Below are positions 1 through 7,153 of a stretch of 9,541 nt of DNA, in pieces; the stretch's first letter is position 1; each line of letters begins with the position of its first letter. This stretch comes from JOPF136 sp035541255 (GTDB lineage: Bacteria > Acidobacteriota > Terriglobia > Acidiferrales > UBA7541): positions 1 to 9,541 of the forward strand of contig DATKNR010000113.1 in NCBI GenBank assembly GCA_035541255.1, in the 5' to 3' direction. The notes beneath the pieces are model-generated. The model was not told where the DNA came from and did no database searches. It was given only the letters and a program-made list of their open reading frames with translations. The position numbers and the translations under genes are program-made.

Positions 1-110
1 TATGAAAGACGCAAAAAAGCCGCTTCCCACGCGCAAAAATCTGCACCCGGAAGACTCCGCTCACTATAGACTGGAAAGAAGCGGCGGTCCCAGCGAGGCG
101 GCCGCGAAGC

Positions 111-117
111 GGGGAGG
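111..117 (+). promoter_or_regulatory. Ribosome binding site that decides the phoB start
   Basis: GGGGAGG lies ten bases before the GTG at 128. It supports that start over the in-frame ATG at position 2, whose upstream sequence lies outside the window. Confidence 0.6.
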
Positions 118-127
118 TTGGACGGAC

Positions 128-823
128 GTGAGGCGGCTGTTAATCGTCGAAGACGACAAAGACATCGTCGAGTTGGTGCGCTACAACCTGGAAAAGGAAG
201 GCTACCAGACCAACGTGGCGGGCGACGGCCTCACCGCGCTTTCCATCCTGAAAAAATCTCCGCCGGATCTGGTGATCCTGGATTTGATGCTCCCAAAGTT
301 GCCGGGCCTCGAGGTGTGCCGCGAAATTCGCCGCGACCAGGCCCTCAATCGCCTCCCCATCCTCATGCTTACCGCACGCGGCGAAGAGGCGGATCGCGTT
401 GTGGGCCTCGAAATGGGCGCGGACGATTACGTCACCAAGCCGTTCAGCCCGCGCGAGCTCGTGGCCCGCGTCAAGGCTCTCCTGCGGCGGACGGAACCCG
501 CAGGAGACGCGGAAAAATCCATCGAGATTCACGGCCTCGTCATCGATCCTGCTTCCTATCGCGTGACCCGCGCCGGAAAACCTATCGCCCTCAGCACCCT
601 CGAATTCCGCCTGCTCTATTACCTCGCGCGTCGTGCCGATCGCGTTTTCTCGCGCGACCAATTGCTCGACGCCGTGTGGGGAACCGACCGCTTCGTCACA
701 CCCCGCAGCGTGGACGTCTACATCCGCCGCCTGCGCGAAAAGGTGGAAGAGGATCCGGAAAAGCCCGAGTACTTGAAGACGGTGCGCGGCGCGGGCTACA
801 TTTTTGACGCGCGTGGAGACTAA
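128..823 (+). CDS. phoB: PhoB-type phosphate regulon response regulator (OmpR/PhoB family)
   Basis: A DNA-binding response regulator that receives a phosphoryl group from the kinase encoded just downstream and controls transcription in the cytoplasm. From the GTG start the protein is 231 residues, close to the usual length for PhoB. The receiver domain (about 1-120) shows the acidic pocket E8-D9-D10, phospho-acceptor D52 in the segment LVILDLMLPKLPG, switch T82, and K104 in YVTKPFSP. The C-terminal winged helix (about 130-228) contains the recognition-helix segment RSVDVYIRRLREKVE, very similar to enteric PhoB, and ends in the conserved TVRGAGY wing. The GTG is preferred because GGGGAGG lies ten bases upstream and the receiver begins directly with RRLLIVEDD; an in-frame ATG at position 2 would add 42 residues with no domain character. 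A weak -10-like TATAGA lies at 65-70. The gene overlaps the kinase gene by 20 bases. The family is certain; the phosphate role is inferred from the recognition helix, the partner and the nearby Pho-box-like array. Confidence 0.87.
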   Translation: MRRLLIVEDDKDIVELVRYNLEKEGYQTNVAGDGLTALSILKKSPPDLVILDLMLPKLPGLEVCREIRRDQALNRLPILMLTARGEEADRVVGLEMGADDYVTKPFSPRELVARVKALLRRTEPAGDAEKSIEIHGLVIDPASYRVTRAGKPIALSTLEFRLLYYLARRADRVFSRDQLLDAVWGTDRFVTPRSVDVYIRRLREKVEEDPEKPEYLKTVRGAGYIFDARGD

Positions 824-2147
824 CTTCTTCTGGATCTTCGGCGTTCTTCTGCTGCTCGCGGCAGCGCTGGTGGTGTGGCGCGCCGCAACGGAAAGCACGC
901 GCCGGCGCTCGCAACTGTTGGGAAACGCCCTCGCCGCGCTCGCTACAGGTGATTTTCGCGCTGCGCAGCCAGAGGAATTCCGCGGAGCCTGGGTCGGCGT
1001 GGGCGCCGCTCTTTCCGACGCGGCCACCGAGCTCGCTTCACGCTTCGAACGCCTCACCGACGAGCGCAATTTCTCCGCCGCTGTGCTCGCCAGCATGTCC
1101 GAAGGCGTTGCCGTCGTGGACCACCGCGAGCGCATCCTGTTCGTCAATGGCGCTTTCGCGGAGGCCGTGGGACCCTCGGATGAATTCCGCGGCCGCCCGC
1201 TTCTGGAAATCGTCCGCCACCCCAGCCTGATCGAAGCGGTCGGCGCTGCCCTGTCCAGCGCGCAGACGGTCCGCGCCGAGGTGGAGTTCGGCACCATCCG
1301 CCCGAGAACCTTCGCAGTGACGGCTGCTCCCGTTACGGCCACGGCCGCGCGCGGCGTCGTGCTTGTGCTCCACGACGTGACCGAAATCCGGCGCCTCGAG
1401 CGCGTGCGGCGCGACTTCGTTGCCAACGTCTCTCACGAGCTGCGCACGCCGCTCACCACCATCCAGGGATTCGCGGAAACGCTGCTCGGCGGCGCTCAGG
1501 ACGATCCCAAAGCGCGGCAGAAATTTCTGGAAATCATTCGCGATCACGCCGCGCGGCTCAGCCGCATCACAGACGACCTGCTGAAGCTCTCGGCCATTGA
1601 AGGCGGCAGCATGGGCTTTCAGATGGAGCCGGTCGACCTGCCCCGCCTGGTCGAGCACTGTATTGAGGCCGTTTCGCTGCGCGCCAAGGCGCACGGGTTG
1701 GAGATCGAGCGCGACACACCGCAGGGCCTGCCGCAGGTTCGTGGCGACTCCCTTCGGCTGGAAGAGGTCTTGAAAAACCTGCTGGAGAACGCCATCCAGT
1801 ACACACCCGCGCCGGGCACCATCCGCGTCAGCGCCAAGCGCGAAGGCGATCTTGCTGTGCTCTGTGTGGCCGACACCGGAATCGGAATTCCCAGCACGGA
1901 TCAGCAGCGCATCTTCGAGCGCTTCTACCGCGTGGACGTGGCGCGCTCCCGCGAGGCCGGCGGGACTGGGCTCGGGCTCTCCATCGCCAAGCACATTGTG
2001 GAAGCCCACCAGGGCCGGCTGTGGGTGGAAAGCGAACTGGGCCAGGGCTCGCGATTTTTTGTCTCCCTGCCGCTCTGGACGGACGTGGCGCCTGCCGAGT
2101 CAAAGGAGGCCGCGCAGCAGCCGGAAGCCACGGAAAAGCCTGCGTAA
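804..2147 (+). CDS. phoR: PhoR-type membrane sensor histidine kinase
   Basis: A sensor kinase, partner of the response regulator before it; members of this family autophosphorylate on His and also dephosphorylate the regulator when phosphate is plentiful. The 447-residue protein has one N-terminal membrane helix (about 8-26), a HAMP-like linker (about 35-88), a PAS domain (about 90-190, GVAVVDHRERILFVNGAFAE), a HisKA domain with H211 in FVANVSHELRTPL, and a HATPase domain with N box NLLENA (325-330), G1 box DTGIGIP (357-363), F box FERFYR (371-376) and G2 box GGTGLGLSIAKH (386-397). The absence of a large periplasmic domain and the FERFYRVD...RSREAGGTGLGL region both fit PhoR. A short hydrophilic tail follows the kinase domain. 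The start is either TTG at 804 or GTG at 813; neither has a clear Shine-Dalgarno sequence, and both overlap the end of phoB, which suggests translational coupling. phoR is the better name than a generic PAS kinase, because of its pairing with a PhoB-like regulator. Confidence 0.85.
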   Translation: MTRVETNFFWIFGVLLLLAAALVVWRAATESTRRRSQLLGNALAALATGDFRAAQPEEFRGAWVGVGAALSDAATELASRFERLTDERNFSAAVLASMSEGVAVVDHRERILFVNGAFAEAVGPSDEFRGRPLLEIVRHPSLIEAVGAALSSAQTVRAEVEFGTIRPRTFAVTAAPVTATAARGVVLVLHDVTEIRRLERVRRDFVANVSHELRTPLTTIQGFAETLLGGAQDDPKARQKFLEIIRDHAARLSRITDDLLKLSAIEGGSMGFQMEPVDLPRLVEHCIEAVSLRAKAHGLEIERDTPQGLPQVRGDSLRLEEVLKNLLENAIQYTPAPGTIRVSAKREGDLAVLCVADTGIGIPSTDQQRIFERFYRVDVARSREAGGTGLGLSIAKHIVEAHQGRLWVESELGQGSRFFVSLPLWTDVAPAESKEAAQQPEATEKPA

Positions 2148-2291
2148 TCCCGTGGCAGCCGATTCAAACAGAATTCACATTCGCACAATGAGGCCGTAAC
2201 GCCTTCCCTGTACAACGGGACTCGAGCAGTACGGCGGTTCTGAAAGTCACAAGGGCCGCTGAACCTCACCACACCTCTGGCCTATCAGTGC

Positions 2292-2329
2292 GGGCCGGCG
2301 TTCCCCTGGCGCCGGCCCTTAAATTTTTC
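2292..2329 (+). terminator. Intrinsic terminator of the phoBR operon
   Basis: A perfect 9-bp stem pairs GGGCCGGCG (2292-2300) with CGCCGGCCC (2310-2318) around a nine-base loop. It is followed on the + strand by TTAAATTTTTC. It lies about 145 bases after the phoR stop. Nothing else recognisable was seen in 2148-2291. Confidence 0.75.
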
Positions 2330-2393
2330 GGCCCCTTCCATTTCTCTTGGCCCGCGGAAACATTCGGCCAAAAGGTCTTGCCTGTTTCGATCG

Positions 2394-2436
2394 AACCGAA
2401 AAAGAAGAGGGCAGCTCGCCGCAGCGAGCTGCCCTC
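2394..2436 (-). terminator. Intrinsic terminator of the - strand porin gene
   Basis: A perfect 13-bp stem, GAGGGCAGCTCGC (2407-2419) with GCGAGCTGCCCTC (2424-2436), has a four-base loop. Read on the - strand it is followed by TTCTTTTTC, a proper U tract; there is no T tract on the other side, so it works for the porin and not for phoR. A smaller 7-bp hairpin, GGCCGGA/TCCGGCC (2446-2462, three-base loop), sits between it and the porin stop codon. Confidence 0.82.
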
Positions 2437-2483
2437 ACGAAGTCAGGCCGGAAAATCCGGCCCTCAGATTTCCTGCCCTCGTT

Positions 2484-4388
2484 CTAAGGCAGGTAGTACC
2501 GGAACGAAGTGAACCACATGTTTTCCTGCGAACTGGGGTGATGCTGGGCTCCCGGCGCGGCCGTGCCAACAGAGCCGGACCAGCCGTTGAGAGTCACGTA
2601 GGAATACTGCATGCCCCATTGCACGGTGCCCTTGTCACCCTTCCAGATCTTGTGCCAGAAGCCGAACGTGCCTTCGTACAAGGAGCGAGGCTGGCCGGTG
2701 CAGTTCGCGGCTCCTGTGGGAGTGCCGCCTGATGCCGGAGCGGACTCAGGGGCAGCGTTGCAACCGGAGTTGTTGATCGTGGGGATGCCGTAACCCACGA
2801 AATTGGTGGCCGTGATGCCGGCGGGTTCTGCGAAGAAGTCGCGCTTGGCGTATTCGCCGCCGCCGTTGAAGTAGAGGTCCAGCTTCGGTGTAACGTGCCA
2901 CTCGATTGTCCCCAGCCATTGCCCACCCTCGAGGGGATCGAGCTCTCCGTTGGGTTTCACCGTGGCATCGTTCAGGCTGCCCGTGCCGTAGCGGCCCACA
3001 CCCAGGCCCCAAAGGGCGTGGATGCCGACGTCCACCTTCTTGTTGAACAGCGGCACACGGATGTTCCCGCCGCCGCCGCCCCCAGTCACAGTATTGTTGA
3101 AGGCAAGGGCCGTGGCAGGAAGGGCAGGCGGGCCGGCGCACGCCGCGCCCTGCGGTTCCACCGGGAAGAGCAACGGAACCTCGCACGGATAGATGCGCGA
3201 CCGGAACGTGCGGACCAGACCGAAGATTTCGTAGTGGCCCCACCCGGGTTCCATCGCAGCCTTGAAAATAAAGTCCGGCGTGGCGTTGAGCGTGTAGTTC
3301 TGAGAAGAGACGACGCCCGCCTGGTTATTCGTCACCGGGTTGTAGAGACCGCCCGGGTTGCCGGGCGCCTGCAGGAAGAAGTTATTGTTAGCGTTGCTGG
3401 CGGTAAACCTGGTCTGGGCGCCTTCCACTGAAAAGCCCAGAGCCAGCTTGTTGTCCAGCATGTTCTTGACAACACGGAAGCCATACTGCCGCGCCCAACT
3501 GAAGCCCACGGAGTACTGCGCGTCGATGGTCAACGGCGTGGCTTCGGTTCTGTTCTCCAAGAGCTTCTTTGTTTCCGTCACCAAGCTCCACATCTGGCCG
3601 CCGGTGAAGATCCAGCCGCTATCCAGGCGCACCTGGCCCCAGAATTGCCGCTGGCGGAACACAAAGCTGTTGCTCTCGTTGTCGTTCGAGGTGGAGCCGC
3701 CACCGAGGAAGTCGCCCTCGTAGTAGCCGCCGATCGTTGCGCTGCCGAGTTTGCCGTCGAACTTCATGGCAATACGGGACTGACGGCCGCTGGCATTGAA
3801 CTCCGATATTCTGCTCTGGTTGGAGCCGGAATAAATGAAGTTCATGTTGTTCAAAGGCGTGTTGATGTCAGAGCTGAGCGCGCGGCTGCGGTACACGGTT
3901 TCTGCCGCGGTGAAGCCGCCCGGTGTCAGCGTAATGCCCTTGAAGTGAAGCGCCAGCGGCGACTCGCCCTGTTCTCCACCGGCCGTGACAACGTTGGTTG
4001 GCACGGCAGAGGTGGCGGCCGCCGTGGCGGCGGGCACGGCCGCGGCTACGGCTGCGTCCACGGATTCCGTCTTCACTTCGCCGAGCTTGGCCTTCATATC
4101 CGCCAGTTCGCGGCGCTGTGCTTCAATCTCCGCGGCTTGCGCGTTGAGCAGCGCGCGGAGCTCGGCGAGCTGGCTTTCGACCGCGGGAGTGGCCGCGGGC
4201 GTAGCCGCCGGAGCCGGGGCGGCGGTTGTGGCCGCGGGCTTCGGAGCCTCCGGCAGGTTCGCCGAAGTCGTTGCAGCGGACTTTTCGGCAGCCGGTGGTG
4301 GATCGCCGGGCCCTCCAGCGGCCGAGGCGGTTCCGCAGAGCGAGACGGCCAGGCCAAGGATCAAAATTGGTAGTGCAAGTTTTCGCAT
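2484..4388 (-). CDS. DcaP/OprP-like outer-membrane porin with N-terminal coiled coil
   Basis: Probably a trimeric outer-membrane beta-barrel channel for small anionic or organic solutes. The 634-residue protein opens with a signal peptide (cleavage probably after A23, motif ASA|A). An Ala/Pro-rich linker follows (25-70), then a heptad-like coiled coil (about 71-108, VESQLAELRALLNAQAAEIE and on), then another Ala-rich linker. From about 145 onward alternating polar and aromatic strands indicate the barrel, including SRIAMKFDGKL, a YYEGDF turn and GGQMWSL, patterns known from DcaP and phosphate-selective porins. Apart from C18 in the signal peptide, the only cysteines are two close pairs, C402/C417 and C543/C563, in Gly/Pro-rich stretches that are probably surface loops. 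The protein ends YYLP and lacks the usual final aromatic residue. The ATG follows TAAGGAGGAGGA, an excellent ribosome binding site. Upstream lies a tandem 11-base-period array resembling a Pho box. The barrel family is well supported; the substrate is not known, and phosphate is an inference from context. Confidence 0.8.
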   Translation of the reverse strand: MRKLALPILILGLAVSLCGTASAAGGPGDPPPAAEKSAATTSANLPEAPKPAATTAAPAPAATPAATPAVESQLAELRALLNAQAAEIEAQRRELADMKAKLGEVKTESVDAAVAAAVPAATAAATSAVPTNVVTAGGEQGESPLALHFKGITLTPGGFTAAETVYRSRALSSDINTPLNNMNFIYSGSNQSRISEFNASGRQSRIAMKFDGKLGSATIGGYYEGDFLGGGSTSNDNESNSFVFRQRQFWGQVRLDSGWIFTGGQMWSLVTETKKLLENRTEATPLTIDAQYSVGFSWARQYGFRVVKNMLDNKLALGFSVEGAQTRFTASNANNNFFLQAPGNPGGLYNPVTNNQAGVVSSQNYTLNATPDFIFKAAMEPGWGHYEIFGLVRTFRSRIYPCEVPLLFPVEPQGAACAGPPALPATALAFNNTVTGGGGGGNIRVPLFNKKVDVGIHALWGLGVGRYGTGSLNDATVKPNGELDPLEGGQWLGTIEWHVTPKLDLYFNGGGEYAKRDFFAEPAGITATNFVGYGIPTINNSGCNAAPESAPASGGTPTGAANCTGQPRSLYEGTFGFWHKIWKGDKGTVQWGMQYSYVTLNGWSGSVGTAAPGAQHHPSSQENMWFTSFRYYLP

Positions 4389-4536
4389 TCCTCCTCCTTA
4401 GAGAAAATTCTGTTCCGGGTGTTGGAGTTCCAGTGGTGCTGCGTGCCGAGGCGCCGACGACGCAATGGACGACCACCCCGTTTGCCGTCCACACGGAGAA
4501 AGATGTGCGACACGCAGGCTGCAAACTAGAGGGACG

Positions 4537-4576
4537 GAGTGAAGGGCGTGTGAGAGTCGTGTGAATCCTTCGTTAC
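4537..4576 (-). promoter_or_regulatory. Pho-box-like array: four 7-mers with 11-base period
   Basis: Read on the - strand, towards the porin at 2484-4388, the 7-mers are GTAACGA, TTCACAC, CTCACAC and TTCACTC, separated by four-base spacers AGGA, GACT and GCCC, giving an exact 11-base period. PhoB-family regulators bind head-to-tail 7-mers with four-base spacers; the E. coli unit is CTGTCAT, and CTCACAC shares five of seven positions with the variant CTGTCAC. The three inner units are close to one another and GTAACGA is a weaker outer match. The array ends about 150 bases before the porin ATG, leaving room for a promoter and leader; the best -10 seen downstream, TAGTTT (4523-4528), is weak. 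The geometry is directly visible; binding by the local PhoB is inferred. Confidence 0.55.
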
Positions 4577-4698
4577 AAACCTCCGGAACGCCTCTTACCG
4601 TCCGCGAGATTCGAAGTTGAGATGGCGTAAACGAAGCGACAGACCGCCCGGTACCCTGGAAGCGGGACGGCAGAGGCGGCGAGTTTGCCGCGCCTCAT

Positions 4699-4739
4699 TA
4701 ATCGTACTGAATCGTATTGCATTATCGGATGTAATCGGT
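4699..4739 (+). repeat. Cluster of four ATCG-centred short repeats (possible operator and promoter of + strand porin)
   Basis: Four direct repeats, TAATCGTA, GAATCGTA, TTATCGGA and TAATCGGT, have ATCG cores starting at 4701, 4711, 4724 and 4734, so they are spaced 10, 13 and 10 bases. They form an AT-rich island in GC-rich DNA about 235 bases before the + strand porin. A weak promoter could overlap it: TTGCAT (4717-4722), 16 bases, TTAAAA (4739-4744). The paired helical spacing suggests a dimeric regulator; which one is unknown. Confidence 0.35.
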
Positions 4740-4901
4740 TAAAAGCTCACAGGCCGGAACCACCGGCCCGGGAGGCCGGCCCTGGTCCTGGTTCCTCAGA
4801 TTTCGCGCTGGGATCTCCGCTTCCTGTCTTTCGACCCTTCGGTACCTCCACGCAGCAGCGAGGCACGGCGGGCCCGGGTGTGTTACGGCCAGTCCCCCCT
4901 G

Positions 4902-4937
4902 AAACTCCGAGTCCGCCAGTGCATCTCCGGAGTTTTT
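4902..4937 (+). terminator. Terminator-like hairpin in the leader of the + strand porin
   Basis: An 8-bp stem, AAACTCCG (4902-4909) with CGGAGTTT (4928-4935), encloses an 18-base loop and runs into TTTTT. It lies 34 bases before the ATG at 4972. CTCCGGAG (4925-4932) is a competing short palindrome. It could be an attenuator, or the chance product of a T-rich leader. Confidence 0.3.
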
Positions 4938-4958
4938 CGGCGATTATTTTCAAATCAC

Positions 4959-4967
4959 AGGAGGAGG
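4959..4967 (+). promoter_or_regulatory. Ribosome binding site of the + strand porin
   Basis: AGGAGGAGG precedes ATG at 4972 and sets the start there, not at the TTG immediately before it (4969). The - strand porin has the same AGGAGGAGG element. Confidence 0.8.
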
Positions 4968-4971
4968 TTTG

Positions 4972-7104
4972 ATGAAAACGTCCAGACTGAGTGGTTTCGT
5001 GGTGCTGATCGCAGTGCTCGCCGATCTGGCCGTGCCGGCGTGGGCGCAACAGCCCGGCGCGCAGGCTCCCCCGAACGCGAGCGAGATGGTGCAAATCTTC
5101 GTCTCCAAGGGATATCTGACCACTGAGGAGGCGGCGGAAATCCAGAAGGCGCCGAATGCGGCGGAAGCAAACCAGCGGATGCTGGAAGTGTTTCTGGCCA
5201 AAGGAATGCTCACGCCGGAGGAGTACGCGCGCGCTTCGGGCAAAGCGACGCCGGCTGCCGCCACGACGGGCGCAAGCGGAGCACATGTAATGAATGCCTC
5301 GGCAGCGGGCTCGCCACCGGTCGCGGCCGTATCCGCTCCCGCAGCCGCCGAAAAAACAAAGCCGGCGGAGTGGCCCACCAGCCCGGTGATGGTGGGAACG
5401 GATCCGAGCGACGGCACGTCGGCCGATGCGACCGTGATCCCGGCCATCGCGCCGCCGCGTGTGCTGCCGATCGGAATTCCGCGGAATCCGAAGGGGATCA
5501 TTCCCGACATCAAGCTGGGCAGCGGGGCGATGATCAACCTGTACGGCTTTCTGAAGGCCACTGCGATCTACGACACGACCAACAGCGGTGGAGCGGTGGT
5601 GGGCAGCAACGACTTTCCGCTTCCGCTGCTGCAGGGCGATACGGGGCCGAACAACGGCTCGCAGTTCCGCATCAAGGCGCGAAGCACGCGGGTGGGCGCG
5701 AATTTCTTCTGGCCCATCAACGGGCCGGACATCACGCTGACCGGCAAGATCGAGTTCGACTTCGAGGGCGACTACACGGCGGTGAACAACAGGAACATCA
5801 GTTCGAGCCGCTCGTCGCAGCCGAGCCTGCGGTTTGCCTGGATGCGCATGGATGCGAAGTGGGGCGAGCTGCCCGTGTTTGTGCAATTCGGGCAGGAATG
5901 GTCTCTGATCGGCACCTCGATCGTGCCGGATTACATCGAATCCACCAACAACGGCGTGGGCTTCGGCAGCATCTACGAGCGGCAGCCGCAGATCCGGACC
6001 GGGGTTCAATTCCACGCGGGAAGTTTGAAGATTCAGCCGGAGTTCGCGCTGGTGTGGGCATCGTTTGCGGACGCGAACCTGAACAATTCGAGCACGGCCT
6101 CGGTGCTCGGCTCCGCAGGCGTGGTGCCCACGGGACAGCAGGAACAGACGCGCGAAGGCGCCATACTGGGGGCGGCCAGCGGCCAGCCGGGCCTGCAGGG
6201 GCGCCTGGTATTCGACTTTCCACTGAATCAGAGCTGGAAAGGCGTGCCCAACGCAGAAGTCATTTTCAGCGGCGGCCATTCCGAAGCAACGGAAATTGTT
6301 CCCGTGGGCAATATCCCCACCACGGGAGTCGCCGCGCTGACGCTGGCTACCGACTCCACACCCAACGGCCTGGCCGCAGGGGCGTGCAGCGGAGCTGCGC
6401 CCGCGGCCGGCTTCAGCGTCCGCTGCTACTATCCCACCGGCATCTCGATGAATGTTCCGCAGAACATCTGGACGGCGGGATTCCAACTGCCGACGCCGTG
6501 GTTCACGCTGTGGGGGAACTACTTCCACGGGGGCGATATGCGGTTTTACTTTGCGGGAGTGCTGAACTCGGCGTTCATAGACACCGAGGGCGCTATGCCG
6601 CTCACTATTCCCGGCGCGAACACGCTGGTGACCTGCACGAACCCGCCGGCGTGCACGACCACGGGAACCACCAGCCAGACCCAAAGCGTTTTTTCGCTCT
6701 CGGGCGATCCAGTCAGCTTCCGCGCCGTGGACGGAGCGGCGGTGGTGAACCGCTACCGCCCGATCCGCGGACAGGGTGGATTCGTGCAACTGGGCATACC
6801 GCTTTCGCGGATCTTTGGGGCCAATCCGGAGGGACGCAACGCGGGCTGGCGCTTCTTTGTGGCTTACGGTACGGACTCCGCGTTCGCGCGGGATGTGACC
6901 CGTCCGGGAGGGAACAACATCCAGCGGACCGATTATGTGCCGATTTCGCTGCGCTACCGGATCAATCGGTGGGCCGAACTCGTGAACGAAGTGACGTGGT
7001 ACGACACGCGGCTGGCGGATACCAGGACGGTGCTCTACCGAGGCATCCCGGCGCGCGTGAACCACGACATCCGGAACGAATTCGGGACCATCTTCACGTT
7101 CTAG
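4972..7104 (+). CDS. DcaP-like outer-membrane porin with duplicated KGxLTxEE module
   Basis: A large predicted outer-membrane channel of 710 residues. The signal peptide ends near AWA|QQ (after A25). Residues 38-90 hold two copies, 31 residues apart, of a helical motif: FVSKGYLTTEEAAEI (43-57) and FLAKGMLTPEEYARA (74-88); similar KG(V/I/L)LT.EEA segments occur at the N-terminus of OprP-type porins. A long Ala/Pro linker (91-175) leads to the barrel, which begins at INLYGFLKATAIYD (188-201) and continues with KIEFDFEGDY, LRFAWMRMDAKW and FVQFGQEWSLIG, as in DcaP-family transporters. The last residue is Phe (GTIFTF), the standard signal for outer-membrane insertion. All four cysteines fall in two close pairs (C472/C485 and C555/C561) in loop-like segments. 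The gene is divergent from the other porin, and no operon partner follows; what lies downstream is a kinase remnant. The family is well supported, and the substrate is unknown. Confidence 0.82.
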   Translation: MKTSRLSGFVVLIAVLADLAVPAWAQQPGAQAPPNASEMVQIFVSKGYLTTEEAAEIQKAPNAAEANQRMLEVFLAKGMLTPEEYARASGKATPAAATTGASGAHVMNASAAGSPPVAAVSAPAAAEKTKPAEWPTSPVMVGTDPSDGTSADATVIPAIAPPRVLPIGIPRNPKGIIPDIKLGSGAMINLYGFLKATAIYDTTNSGGAVVGSNDFPLPLLQGDTGPNNGSQFRIKARSTRVGANFFWPINGPDITLTGKIEFDFEGDYTAVNNRNISSSRSSQPSLRFAWMRMDAKWGELPVFVQFGQEWSLIGTSIVPDYIESTNNGVGFGSIYERQPQIRTGVQFHAGSLKIQPEFALVWASFADANLNNSSTASVLGSAGVVPTGQQEQTREGAILGAASGQPGLQGRLVFDFPLNQSWKGVPNAEVIFSGGHSEATEIVPVGNIPTTGVAALTLATDSTPNGLAAGACSGAAPAAGFSVRCYYPTGISMNVPQNIWTAGFQLPTPWFTLWGNYFHGGDMRFYFAGVLNSAFIDTEGAMPLTIPGANTLVTCTNPPACTTTGTTSQTQSVFSLSGDPVSFRAVDGAAVVNRYRPIRGQGGFVQLGIPLSRIFGANPEGRNAGWRFFVAYGTDSAFARDVTRPGGNNIQRTDYVPISLRYRINRWAELVNEVTWYDTRLADTRTVLYRGIPARVNHDIRNEFGTIFTF

Positions 7105-7153
7105 TGGTCTGCCGGGAACCGGCGGGGCAGGCGTTCGAGCCTGTTCCGCCCGG

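Larger units (their letters stand above)
4389..4971. other. Divergent intergenic control region between the two porin genes
   Basis: No convincing gene was found in these 583 bases. On the side of the - strand porin there is a leader with a possible 6-bp hairpin (TGGACG/CGTCCA, 4466-4471 with 4486-4491) and the 11-base-period array at 4537-4576. In the middle is an AT-rich patch with four ATCG repeats (4699-4739). Then comes a GGCCGG/CCGGCC inverted repeat (4752-4757 with 4763-4768). Just before the + strand porin there is a terminator-like hairpin (4902-4937) and a strong ribosome binding site (4959-4967). Both porin genes use the same AGGAGGAGG-type ribosome binding site. Confidence 0.7.

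Noticed and set aside
9..39. GCAAAAA repeated at 11-17 and 33-39, 22 bases apart, as a possible Pho box for phoB autoregulation
   Set aside because: The middle unit expected at 22-28 does not match, so only two A-rich words remain; this is too weak to call.
61..75. CTCACTATAG, a partial match to the phage T7 promoter
   Set aside because: The upstream half of that promoter (TAATACGA) is missing and there is no phage context. The TATAGA within it is at most a weak -10 for phoB.
2..127. N-terminal extension of phoB from ATG at position 2
   Set aside because: The 42 extra residues are charged and not domain-like, while GTG 128 has a good ribosome binding site and starts right at the receiver domain.
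140..1426. A 428-codon - strand frame opposite phoB and phoR
   Set aside because: Its + strand counterpart encodes all the catalytic motifs of the two-component pair; the antisense translation shows none.
4752..4781. GGCCGG/CCGGCC inverted repeat and nearby GGCCGGCC in the intergenic region
   Set aside because: Short GC palindromes are common in DNA of this composition, and no T tract or second motif supports a function.
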